A stretch of DNA of 64,000 nt from positions 1-64,000 of the forward strand of contig NZ_WQCG01000012.1 of assembly GCF_013032505.1 (NCBI RefSeq), in the 5' to 3' direction. Each line of letters begins with the position of its first letter. Position 1 is the stretch's first letter. The position numbers and the translations under genes are program-made. The stretch is from Ruegeria atlantica. Lineage in GTDB: Bacteria; Pseudomonadota; Alphaproteobacteria; Rhodobacterales; Rhodobacteraceae. The notes beneath the pieces were generated by a model that made no database searches, was not told where the DNA came from, and was given only the letters and a program-made list of their open reading frames with translations. This document shows positions 44,340 to 51,896 of this stretch, in pieces.

Positions 44340-45325
44340 ACTGCCTCCAGCAGGGTTGTGGCATACCAGCCATCTGCGTCGGTAAATGTCTTCACCTCTT
44401 GGAATCCGATGTTTTCTAGGCGACTCCGCATCTCAACGCGGTCAAATTTACGTTGCGTACCGGTCCGGACCGTTTCATCGGCATCAAAATGGACCGTCAA
44501 TTCCAAACCCCGGAACAAGATGTCCTGGTCAGTCTTGCTGCGCAGATGCGTTTCACAACCTTTGTGCTCAGGATTGAACTGCACTTCGAATTCGAAACTC
44601 CCTTGATCGAAATTGGAGCCAAACGTATCGTTTAGGTGATCGAGAACATTCAGGCTGCACAGTGAGGCTTCGTAATTCTGGTAGGCACTGCGAAGCAGTT
44701 CTGGGTCCTTCTGCAGGTCATACGAGATCATGAACATATCGCCGATATCGAGCTGCTTGCGGATATTTCTGAGCAAAGTGTCATCGGATTCCTGACTGAT
44801 AGAGCTGCCGATTAGCAAGAACAGACTTGGAGTTCCTGCAGGTTTGATCTTGCTCGCAAAGACATCGCTGTAAGCGCCTGCAATACAATTCGTATAGACG
44901 TTGGGTAGTTTTGGCAGATAATTCCGAGCTCCGGCCATCATGATCGCGGCATTGATGTCAATCGGGTAGAAGCAGACCGGGTTATACCGCTTGTTGTAGG
45001 CCTCTAGTAAGATGGCAACCTTCTTTGAACTGCCGGCACCGACTTCAAAGATCGCGCGATTACCGGTCAGTTCGACCAGATCATCCTTGTAGGTTCTGAA
45101 TATCTCGATCTCTTTCTGGGGCAGGTAATACTCTGACGTCTCAACAAAACGATCAAAATAAACGGATCCTTTATCATCGTATGAAAACTCGGGTGGAAAG
45201 AACTTTTTTTGAGCCGTTAGCCCAGTAATCAATTTCTTGATTGATGCCTCAGGATATCCGCTCGGCAATCCGTCGGCTAGATTCTTCAAAGTGATTCGAT
45301 CATCAATGGATATTTCCGTTTTCAT
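44336..45325 (-). CDS. EgtD-like SAM-dependent amino-acid N-methyltransferase
   Basis: 329 residues of the EgtD (histidine-specific methyltransferase) family: KKFFPPEFSYDDKGSVYFDR followed by ETSEYYLPQKEIEIFRTYKD, SAM loop IFEVGAGSSKKVAILLEAY, SLFLLIGSSISQ (usually GSTIGN in EgtD) and FEFEVQFNPEHKG. EgtD trimethylates the alpha-amino group of histidine, but no other ergothioneine genes are here, so the substrate is probably an amino acid of this pathway. 17 bp behind the SDR gene. Confidence 0.8.
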   Translation of the reverse strand: MKTEISIDDRITLKNLADGLPSGYPEASIKKLITGLTAQKKFFPPEFSYDDKGSVYFDRFVETSEYYLPQKEIEIFRTYKDDLVELTGNRAIFEVGAGSSKKVAILLEAYNKRYNPVCFYPIDINAAIMMAGARNYLPKLPNVYTNCIAGAYSDVFASKIKPAGTPSLFLLIGSSISQESDDTLLRNIRKQLDIGDMFMISYDLQKDPELLRSAYQNYEASLCSLNVLDHLNDTFGSNFDQGSFEFEVQFNPEHKGCETHLRSKTDQDILFRGLELTVHFDADETVRTGTQRKFDRVEMRSRLENIGFQEVKTFTDADGWYATTLLEAV

Positions 45326-45342
45326 GACTTAATGCTCCGAAT

Positions 45343-46095
45343 TCACAACGCAGTGGTGCCGCCATCGACGGCCAGTTCTGCTCCGGTGACATAAGAAGAC
45401 TCATCGGAGGCAAAATAAACGACTGCATAGCCAACATCCTCAGGCTCACCGACGCGACCAATCGGTAATGTTCTAAGTCGCTCTTTCCAGTTTTCGGGCT
45501 CCAGCATGTCATCAATCATCGCGGTACGTACCGGGCCGGGGAAGATCGTATTTGAGCGGATTTTGTCCGCTGCGCATTCCACGGCAATGTTGCGTGACAT
45601 CAATCGGATTGCCCCTTTGCTCATGGCATATGCGGTATACCCGCCGGTCGCACCAATCAGCCCGGACGTTGACGAAATGTTCACAATGGATCCACCGCCT
45701 GCTTCCCGCATTTGTGGGATGCAATGTTTACAACCCAACAGCGCGCCAGTGGCATTGACATTTAGTGAGGTCTGAATTTGGTCAAGCGTCAGGTTTTCTG
45801 TATAGTCGCGCTCCAAGGTGCCGGCATTGTTCACTAGGACGGTTATCGGACCATATGTTTCACGCGCAATTTCCGTCGCCGCCTTCCAATCGGCCTCATT
45901 TGCGACGTCAAGTGGAACAAAGATGGCATCTTGACCAGCTTCATGGATTTCTTCTGCCACCATCCTTGCCTTGTCGACTAAAACATCGGTGACTATTACC
46001 TTTGCTTCCTCCTTCGCGCACATAATTGCTTGGACACGACCTTGTCCCTGCGCGGCTCCGGTGATTAGGGTAACCTTACCTGACAAGCGTGCCAT
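45343..46095 (-). CDS. short-chain dehydrogenase/reductase
   Basis: 250 residues from the ATG at 46095 (aaagga upstream); a frame extension to 46122 is unlikely. Cofactor motif LITGAAQGQGRVQAIMCA, NNAGTL, catalytic Ser in NISSTSG and YTAYAMSKGA with Tyr and Lys, and the end SSYVTGAELAVDGGT. Asp in VTDVLVDKAR suggests NAD. Start overlaps the LysK-like stop by 20 bp. Oxidises or reduces a hydroxyl/ketone of the pathway intermediate. Confidence 0.9.
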   Translation of the reverse strand: MARLSGKVTLITGAAQGQGRVQAIMCAKEEAKVIVTDVLVDKARMVAEEIHEAGQDAIFVPLDVANEADWKAATEIARETYGPITVLVNNAGTLERDYTENLTLDQIQTSLNVNATGALLGCKHCIPQMREAGGGSIVNISSTSGLIGATGGYTAYAMSKGAIRLMSRNIAVECAADKIRSNTIFPGPVRTAMIDDMLEPENWKERLRTLPIGRVGEPEDVGYAVVYFASDESSYVTGAELAVDGGTTAL

Positions 46096-47185
46096 AATGT
46101 GATCCTTTCTTGGAGGTTGCATCCGTGATCTCAGATTGCGGGCAAAGCTCGTCGATCACCCGTGACAGAGCATCGCGCAATACATCAATTGCGGTTAAAT
46201 ACTCGGCAAAGCTCAGATGCTCGTCTATGGTATGGTCCAGGCGAGAATCGCCCGGACCATACGCGACAGCCGGGGCGGACCAGAATTCGCGGACGACATT
46301 CATGTCGCAGGTACCTGATTTGATCTTGATCTTCGGCTTCAAGTGCGCAGCGCGGATGCTAGCCGAAAGCGCGCGGACCGGAAGGCATGAGCGCGGCGTG
46401 CGAACCGCCTTTGTTGCCTCATCCAGCCGCAGGTTGCCTCCGACTGCCTGTTCAGATGTGAATGTCAGGAAGGCGCTGATATCAAAGCCTTCTGGAATTC
46501 GGATATCAAAGTCGATCTCAGCACTGGCAGCATCTCCAGCCATTCGAGTGACCGTAGCTTCCGGTCGGTCAAACAGGCGAGTGTCTTGTGATCGATCTTC
46601 GCAATACTGTACAATCTTTGACCAATAGCGCACTGCAGCAACACTTGCATTATCCTGTGGGCCGGCAGCATGCCCTTGCGACGTGTGGTGCGAAATGCGG
46701 CCGCCAATACGACCCTTATATCCTATCGTGATCCCATCAGAACCGGACGGTTCTCCAATAAATACAATCGCCGGATCATAAGTTCCCCGCAGTGCCCAAG
46801 CCCCTCGCGATGTTGTTTCTTCTTCGACCGCACCGATGACGATGAACCGCACCGGCGCATCATGAAATGCCGCAGCTGCACAAATGAAACAGCATAGCGA
46901 TCCGGTTGCGTCGGCGGTACCACGACCTGCGATCTGGCTATCCGTCAATGTTGTAGGTAGCAACGTAGAGATGGTATCCATATGGCCCAGAAGAACTACT
47001 TGAGGCCCAGCTTGGTCACCAATTTCGCCAATGACGTTCCCGGCGTTGTCGATGTGACTGTCAAAGCCAAGTGCCGTCATGCGTTCTGCGAGAAACACAG
47101 CTACTTCAGTTTCGTGTCCAGAGGGGGACGGAATGCGAACCGCATCAATCAGCAGGTCAAGAGCTTGTTGTGAATTAGGTTGCAT
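46076..47185 (-). CDS. lysK: LysK-like carrier-protein amino-acid hydrolase (M20)
   Basis: 369 residues of the M20 zinc peptidase family: VVLLGHMDTIST with zinc ligands, GRGTADATGSL, IGAVEEETTSRGA with the catalytic Glu, KIKSGTCDMNVVREF and YGPGDSRLDHTIDEHL, which is characteristic of LysK that frees lysine or ornithine from LysW. Overlaps the kinase by 11 bp. Here it should release the finished amino acid from the carrier. Confidence 0.85.
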   Translation of the reverse strand: MQPNSQQALDLLIDAVRIPSPSGHETEVAVFLAERMTALGFDSHIDNAGNVIGEIGDQAGPQVVLLGHMDTISTLLPTTLTDSQIAGRGTADATGSLCCFICAAAAFHDAPVRFIVIGAVEEETTSRGAWALRGTYDPAIVFIGEPSGSDGITIGYKGRIGGRISHHTSQGHAAGPQDNASVAAVRYWSKIVQYCEDRSQDTRLFDRPEATVTRMAGDAASAEIDFDIRIPEGFDISAFLTFTSEQAVGGNLRLDEATKAVRTPRSCLPVRALSASIRAAHLKPKIKIKSGTCDMNVVREFWSAPAVAYGPGDSRLDHTIDEHLSFAEYLTAIDVLRDALSRVIDELCPQSEITDATSKKGSHYGTLVR

Positions 47186-48041
47186 ATCGGTCAGTGTCCT
47201 GCTTTTTCGATACTATCGAAGGTGAGGCTCCAGCTGAGGCCGTAAAAGTGGTGCCATGGCCAGCCAAGGCTTTTTGAATTGGTTTTGTGATATTGCCGTT
47301 GGCGATGACAACTTTTTCTACGCCTCCTGCCAACGCCTCCTGCACGGCAAGTACTTTGAGACGCATGCGCCCATGAGCTATCGCGAGTGCCTCTTCGAAC
47401 TGGTCCGCGTCAAACGACGATATCAACGAAGTCGGATCGTCCTTATCCTGCTGTAAACCGGCAACATTGGTCATCAAAAACAACAAACTTGGTGTAATAT
47501 GCGCGCAGATCGCTGCCGCGAGCCGATCTGCATCTACGTTGACAGGTCCATCCTGCAGATCAAAGGCCGGAGGAGAGATCACCGGCGTCAACCCCTGATC
47601 CAGGAATGCAAGCAGATGTGCAGGGTTAACATGATTGATCCGTGCCGAATGATCATCGCGAATCAAATGAACCCGCCCGTCTTGCAACGACCGCAAAGCA
47701 GCCTTCCGCTTACCCTCGACCAAACCACCATCCATTGCAGATAGGCCAAGCGCTGAAACCCCCAAATGCCGTAACTGCGACACAATCTCTCGGTTAACAC
47801 GATCAAAAGCCATCAATGTGACTTCCAGAACCGCAAGGTCGGTATAGCGTGATCGTATGCCAGAAGGAGATGTGAAGAATTTTTCGGGCTGCCCTAACCG
47901 TTCGCTCAGCGTCCTGATCTCGTGAGATGCTCCATGAACGATAACAACTCGTTCTCCGGCCTGGATCAAATCAACGGCATCCTGGAGGATCGAACCGATG
48001 TCAACGCCTTCGCCACCACCAATCTTTATGAGATAGATCAT
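47175..48041 (-). CDS. lysZ: LysZ-like carrier-bound amino-acid kinase
   Basis: 288 residues of the amino-acid kinase family: IYLIKIGGGEGVDIG, VVIVHGASHEIRTLSERLG, RSRYTDLAVLEVTLMAF, GLSAMDGGLVEGKRK, VNVDADRLAAAICAHI, and GRMRLKVLAVQEALAGGVEK. It resembles LysZ/ArgB and phosphorylates the side-chain carboxylate of the carrier-bound glutamate or aminoadipate. Two bases separate it from the reductase gene. Confidence 0.9.
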   Translation of the reverse strand: MIYLIKIGGGEGVDIGSILQDAVDLIQAGERVVIVHGASHEIRTLSERLGQPEKFFTSPSGIRSRYTDLAVLEVTLMAFDRVNREIVSQLRHLGVSALGLSAMDGGLVEGKRKAALRSLQDGRVHLIRDDHSARINHVNPAHLLAFLDQGLTPVISPPAFDLQDGPVNVDADRLAAAICAHITPSLLFLMTNVAGLQQDKDDPTSLISSFDADQFEEALAIAHGRMRLKVLAVQEALAGGVEKVVIANGNITKPIQKALAGHGTTFTASAGASPSIVSKKQDTDRYAT

Positions 48042-48043
48042 GA

Positions 48044-49072
48044 CTACACCGGATGTAAGCTAATGCTGGTCAATCCAGCTGTTTCTGGAAACTGCATGCG
48101 AATGTTCATGCAGTGGATGGCATTGCCGACAGCACCTTTCATCAGGTTGTCCAAGGCTGATATCGCGATGAGCCCGCTCCCATCATCCGTTAGGGCATAG
48201 CCGATATCACAATAGTTCGTTCCAGTTAGAATCTTCGGTTCAGGTAGGGTATAACCAGCTTGTCCTTGACGCTTGACCAGTCGGGTGAATGGTTCATCAG
48301 CATAAGCTTCACGGAATATTTTTCGTATATCTCGGTCGGAGACCGGGTGCGACAGCGTACAAAAAGCTGTCAATAAAATTCCGCGAACCATATCAACACT
48401 GTTGACGGTGACGTGGGGGATCACGTCACACTGGGTGACGATCTCTGCTTCATGTCTGTGACCTGTCGGCTTGAAAACGCGAGTGACTCCTGATCTTAGC
48501 GGATGATGCGTGCCCAAGCCCACCCGCGCGCCTGAACCGCTGGAGCCAACTTTTGAATCTACATAAACACGTGGCTCAATCACGCCAGACGCCCGTAGTG
48601 GTCGAAGAGCCAGAATTCCTGCAATTGCAGTACAGCCCGGTCCAGCAATGCGATCTGCAGATCGAAGTTCGTTCCGATAAAATTCTGGAATCCCTGGTGT
48701 GAATTGGGAGCATAGGTGTGTTGCTGTATGCAAACCACCATAATATCTCTCATAGAGAGCCATATCATTTAGGCGGAAATCAGAGCTAAGGTCGATTACT
48801 ACGGTGGCCTTATTCTGCCAGATCGAGACTTCGGATGCGGCGGCACCATGAGGCATTGCAAGAAATATAACGTCACAAGGGTTCAAGTCTTCTTTGCGTA
48901 TAAAAGCTTGATCCGTGTGATGGCGTAGATTGGGATGAACCGTGCCCAACGGCTTGCCCGCGCGGCTTTCTGAGGTAACTTGCAGTTTGGTAACCTCGGG
49001 ATGTGCCAGCAAGAGCCGCGACAATTCACCGCCCACAAATCCAGATCCGCCAACAATAGCCACATGCACCAT
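48044..49072 (-). CDS. lysY: LysY-like carrier-bound acyl-phosphate reductase
   Basis: 342 residues of the N-acetyl-glutamyl-phosphate reductase/LysY family: HVAIVGGSGFVGGELSRLLL cofactor loop, VIFLAMPHGAAASE, IDLSSDFRLND, the catalytic Cys in AGPGCTAIAGILALRPL, and VDSKVGSSGSGARVGLGTHH. NADPH-dependent reduction gives the semialdehyde on the carrier. Two bases separate it from both neighbours. Confidence 0.9.
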   Translation of the reverse strand: MVHVAIVGGSGFVGGELSRLLLAHPEVTKLQVTSESRAGKPLGTVHPNLRHHTDQAFIRKEDLNPCDVIFLAMPHGAAASEVSIWQNKATVVIDLSSDFRLNDMALYERYYGGLHTATHLCSQFTPGIPEFYRNELRSADRIAGPGCTAIAGILALRPLRASGVIEPRVYVDSKVGSSGSGARVGLGTHHPLRSGVTRVFKPTGHRHEAEIVTQCDVIPHVTVNSVDMVRGILLTAFCTLSHPVSDRDIRKIFREAYADEPFTRLVKRQGQAGYTLPEPKILTGTNYCDIGYALTDDGSGLIAISALDNLMKGAVGNAIHCMNIRMQFPETAGLTSISLHPV

Positions 49073-49074
49073 GG

Positions 49075-49914
49075 TTAAAGTCTCGCCTTAAGGTAATTAA
49101 CAATTTCGGAGGCGATATTCACGCCAGTAACATCTGTAGCCAGGGCGAATTCGGTAGTATGATTGACTTCATTGACCAGTAGCCCAGACTGATCAGTCTC
49201 AAACAAATCGATGGACAAGATACCTCCGCCAGCTACTTCCGAGGTGGCGCGACACAACTCCTCCAAGTCAGTGGAAATAGAAATCTTTTCCCCCGTCGCT
49301 CCGCGTGAGGCGTTGGTAATCCAATGATTCGACCGCCGCCTGTATGCAGCAATAATGCGCCCGTCCAATGTGATTGCGCGCAGGTCTGAATTGCCTGTCT
49401 CGATGAATTTTTGGATATAATGCAGACGATGCTGGGGACCGGTAAGCTGTTCGCGCAAATCAAGAACTGCTTCTGCGGCGTTCCTATCATGTGCTTTAAC
49501 GACCAGCCTACCCCAAGACCCGGTTGTTGGCTTCAGTACAACAGGGTACCCCATTTGTTCTGTAGCCTGCAGAGCCGTTTTTGTGTCAAGTGCAAATATT
49601 GTGGATGGCGTTGGAATTCGCGCAGCCTGCAAAGCCAAAGTCATTGCTTGCTTATCGCCGCTCAGTGCAATGGTTGAAGAGCTGTTCACGCAGGTCAACC
49701 CCAAGCTTTCAAAATAGCGAACACTGGCAAGCGACTGTGTTTGCGAAATGCATCGGTTTAACACCAAGTCTGCATTCAAACCAGACTCATGCGTGCGATC
49801 AAAGATCTTCTTGCGTACATCAATCGTTGAGAACGCCAGCCCAGCACTGTTCAATGCGTTCAAGAGAAGCTTTTCTTCGGTTCTAATAATGCTCGATAGA
49901 AACAACAAGTCCAC
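49075..49914 (-). CDS. lysX: LysX-like ATP-grasp ligase loading the carrier protein
   Basis: 279 residues of the ATP-grasp/RimK-LysX family: GDKQAMTLALQAARIPTPST, YPVVLKPTTGSWGRLVVKAH, HYIQKFIETGNSDLRAITLD, IIAAYRRRSNHWITNASRGA and GLLVNEVNHTTEFALATDVT. LysX joins the alpha-amino group of glutamate or aminoadipate to the C-terminal Glu of LysW. Follows lysW by 80 bp. Confidence 0.9.
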   Translation of the reverse strand: MDLLFLSSIIRTEEKLLLNALNSAGLAFSTIDVRKKIFDRTHESGLNADLVLNRCISQTQSLASVRYFESLGLTCVNSSSTIALSGDKQAMTLALQAARIPTPSTIFALDTKTALQATEQMGYPVVLKPTTGSWGRLVVKAHDRNAAEAVLDLREQLTGPQHRLHYIQKFIETGNSDLRAITLDGRIIAAYRRRSNHWITNASRGATGEKISISTDLEELCRATSEVAGGGILSIDLFETDQSGLLVNEVNHTTEFALATDVTGVNIASEIVNYLKARL

Positions 49915-49994
49915 GCGAGATCACTCCCTTGCTACGGCCGGCAAGTCATTAGATGTTGTTGAAATAGACTAACCCCAAGCCCTAGCGCGAGTAA

Positions 49995-50165
49995 TTACTC
50001 GCCCCAGTCTTCCTCAATCTCGGGTGCCGCGATAAGTTCAATGGGATTGGAATTTATAACCTCGTGTTCGGCACCGCATTCCAGGCACGTGACAATTTCC
50101 GCTAATTTAACGTCTGTTGGAATCGAAATCATATTGTCGCAACTGATGCAGCGAGCTGTAGTCAT
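49995..50165 (-). CDS. lysW: LysW-type amino-group carrier protein
   Basis: A 56-residue gene, first in the operon. ATG at 50165 with ggag about 10 bp upstream; stop TAA at 49995-49997. Two zinc-binding pairs, CISC at 6-9 and CLEC at 27-30, followed by GAEHEV, an acidic tail (IELIAAPEIEEDWGE) and the C-terminal Glu to which the amino acid is attached. The EDWGE ending is diagnostic of LysW/AmCP proteins. It protects the alpha-amino group and presents the side chain to kinase, reductase, transketolase and aminotransferase. Confidence 0.92.
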   Translation of the reverse strand: MTTARCISCDNMISIPTDVKLAEIVTCLECGAEHEVINSNPIELIAAPEIEEDWGE

Positions 50166-50394
50166 CTTCGTGTTTCTCCGTTGTAACTCACTACCTTTTA
50201 TTCACCATTGGCTATCGTCCTTAGCTGGATGCTGTCAACCTATGAGGGAAATTGGTGGGCTAAAAATCGCTTATAGGTTGAGTCAGAATCGTGCTTGGAT
50301 GCTCTCGGTTCTGCAAGGATATTCTGAGTGATCTGGCAACGATTGTTTTGTGCGGATTCTATTTGTTTTCTATTAGAAGTCGCAATTGAAGGTA
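50166..50394. other. leader/promoter gap of the carrier operon
   Basis: About 230 bp between lysW and the IS30 fragment, without a gene. Probably contains the operon promoter. Confidence 0.4.
50210..50238 (-). promoter_or_regulatory. possible operon promoter
   Basis: On the minus strand a perfect ttgaca (50238-50233) is followed 16-17 bp later by gatagc/atagcc (about 50216-50210), a weak -10. The lysW ATG is about 45 bp downstream. The -35 is convincing, the -10 is not. Confidence 0.35.
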
Positions 50395-50600
50395 GCGCGC
50401 TCCTTGTCTGAACAAGACAAGATCAGCCTCCCGATGTCCAAACTGGCGGCGGTGAGCAACATCATCCGGGCGAAACAGAATGCTGACATCACGGTCAAAC
50501 TTGGGGGCCTGGCGCTTACTGGCGCGGCGCGGACGACGCGCTTTGCGATGCTCGGGTATCTCTCGCAGCATCCAACAAAATGGGCTCACTGCCCGATTTC
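50395..50600 (-). mobile_element. IS30-family transposase fragment
   Basis: The minus strand reads ILFRPDDVAHRRQFGHREAD and LVLFRQ, a typical stretch of IS30-family transposases (usually FGHWEGDLMLFRQ), preceded by basic KARRPRRASKRQAP. Only about 60 residues remain, with no inverted repeats seen. It lies between the operon and the T4SS, suggesting an IS-mediated junction. Confidence 0.6.
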
Positions 50601-50823
50601 ACCGCTATCCGTATGAATGGCTGTTGTCGCTATCGCGTCACAAAAGGGTAGACCCGTACAAGACATGCGAATGTGACGGATTATGCTGTCTCAAATGGGT
50701 CGATTTCTCCCTAATGTGACACTCTTCAAGCTTCGCAGACCCAAAAGTTACACATCACAGCTGCGTGTTCACGTCCTGTTCTTCATAGCGCCCAAATATG
50801 CAGCTTCGGGCCAGTTGGGCCAA

Positions 50824-51879
50824 TTACAGGCTGTGTCCGGCGTCTCCATGACGGAGATAAAAGAACTGCCCGCCGCGTTCCTCAACCAGTTCCTTTGACA
50901 TCTGGCATATTTTGGCAGAGGCAAATTCATGCAGCTCGTCGACGGCACGTACACCCAGTTTCTCCGCGTTACGGTTCCCCTCGCTAGCGAAGTGAATCTG
51001 TGCCTCGATATAGTCTTCGGCTTTCCACTCCATGGATGTTCCGAGAGAAACTGCGGTATTTATCGACAGGTGAGAAGCCTGGAAGCGCTCCAGGAACAGA
51101 TCAGGGTTGATACCTATTGCCTGTGTCCGCTCAATGATCTCGGCCTTTGCGCCTTTCCATTCTTCCCCCACCCGTCCGGCGTCCCCGTCGAAATGAAACG
51201 GTGCAAACTCGTTGGTATAGCGGAAGTCCTCGACGGTAAACGGTTGCAACTCGGCATCATAGGGCCGAAGCTCGGCAACCTGGCCCATGAGTTCGCCTAT
51301 TTCAATACTCATCCTTGCACGTAGATTAAAGTCTTCAACTCGGTCCACAAAACTACTCATTTTGTTGATCGTAGTCATGATGCCTTGCGTTTGGCGGTCA
51401 AGTTCGTTGAACGCTTCCTCACCGATGGTGTCTTTCATGTAGTGGGCGAAGCGATCCGCGGCAGGTACGTAGTCCTCCGATTTTTGGAACGCTGTGTGGT
51501 CTGCGAGATCGGCCAGGGCCGAAAAGTAAGGATGGTGGCTTTCCGTCTGCTTGATTTCGTTGATGTGCTCGGAAACCCAGATCCTCATCGCCTCGGTGTC
51601 AGGTCCTAGTTCTTTATCGGGGTAAGTGAATTGCTCCTTTATTGCCCCAACAAGCTGAACTTGTTTATCGTGTTCTGAAACACGCGCAGACGCGATATCT
51701 TCAATCTCCTGGCTCATTGAAGAAATAGCCGGGGTATCATACCCCATGCGCTCGTAGTCCTTGATCACCGCATCCACCTGTTGGGACAGCCGCTCGTCTC
51801 GAGGCGTGCTCTGATCAAACTTCGAATACGGCGCAAAATGCTCAACTTCCTTCAATAGATAGTCTTCTCTTGAAACCAT
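50824..51879 (-). CDS. relaxase-C-terminal-domain-like protein behind virD4
   Basis: 351 residues, aaggag before the ATG, 17 bp behind virD4. Over most of its length it resembles residues about 300-602 of the relaxase at 35102-36910: HPYFSALADLADHTAFQKSE versus HPHLSALAEIAGYRDFRKSG, QVAELRPYDAELQPF versus QVAVLRPYDAKLQTY, SLGTSMEW, AVDELHEFASAKI and the end DAGHSL. There is no nuclease motif. As the relaxase tail is likely the T4SS signal, this may be a protein delivered through the channel, or a decoy or regulator of the coupling step. Confidence 0.75.
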   Translation of the reverse strand: MVSREDYLLKEVEHFAPYSKFDQSTPRDERLSQQVDAVIKDYERMGYDTPAISSMSQEIEDIASARVSEHDKQVQLVGAIKEQFTYPDKELGPDTEAMRIWVSEHINEIKQTESHHPYFSALADLADHTAFQKSEDYVPAADRFAHYMKDTIGEEAFNELDRQTQGIMTTINKMSSFVDRVEDFNLRARMSIEIGELMGQVAELRPYDAELQPFTVEDFRYTNEFAPFHFDGDAGRVGEEWKGAKAEIIERTQAIGINPDLFLERFQASHLSINTAVSLGTSMEWKAEDYIEAQIHFASEGNRNAEKLGVRAVDELHEFASAKICQMSKELVEERGGQFFYLRHGDAGHSL

Positions 51880-51896
51880 GGCTTACGCTCCTTTTC

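Noticed and set aside
44336..45325. ergothioneine pathway
   Set aside because: The EgtD-like protein lacks EgtB/EgtC-type neighbours and sits in the carrier-protein operon.
46076..50165. ordinary lysine or arginine biosynthesis by LysW
   Set aside because: The same transcript carries transketolase, DegT aminotransferase, sulfotransferase and an exporter, which those pathways do not need.
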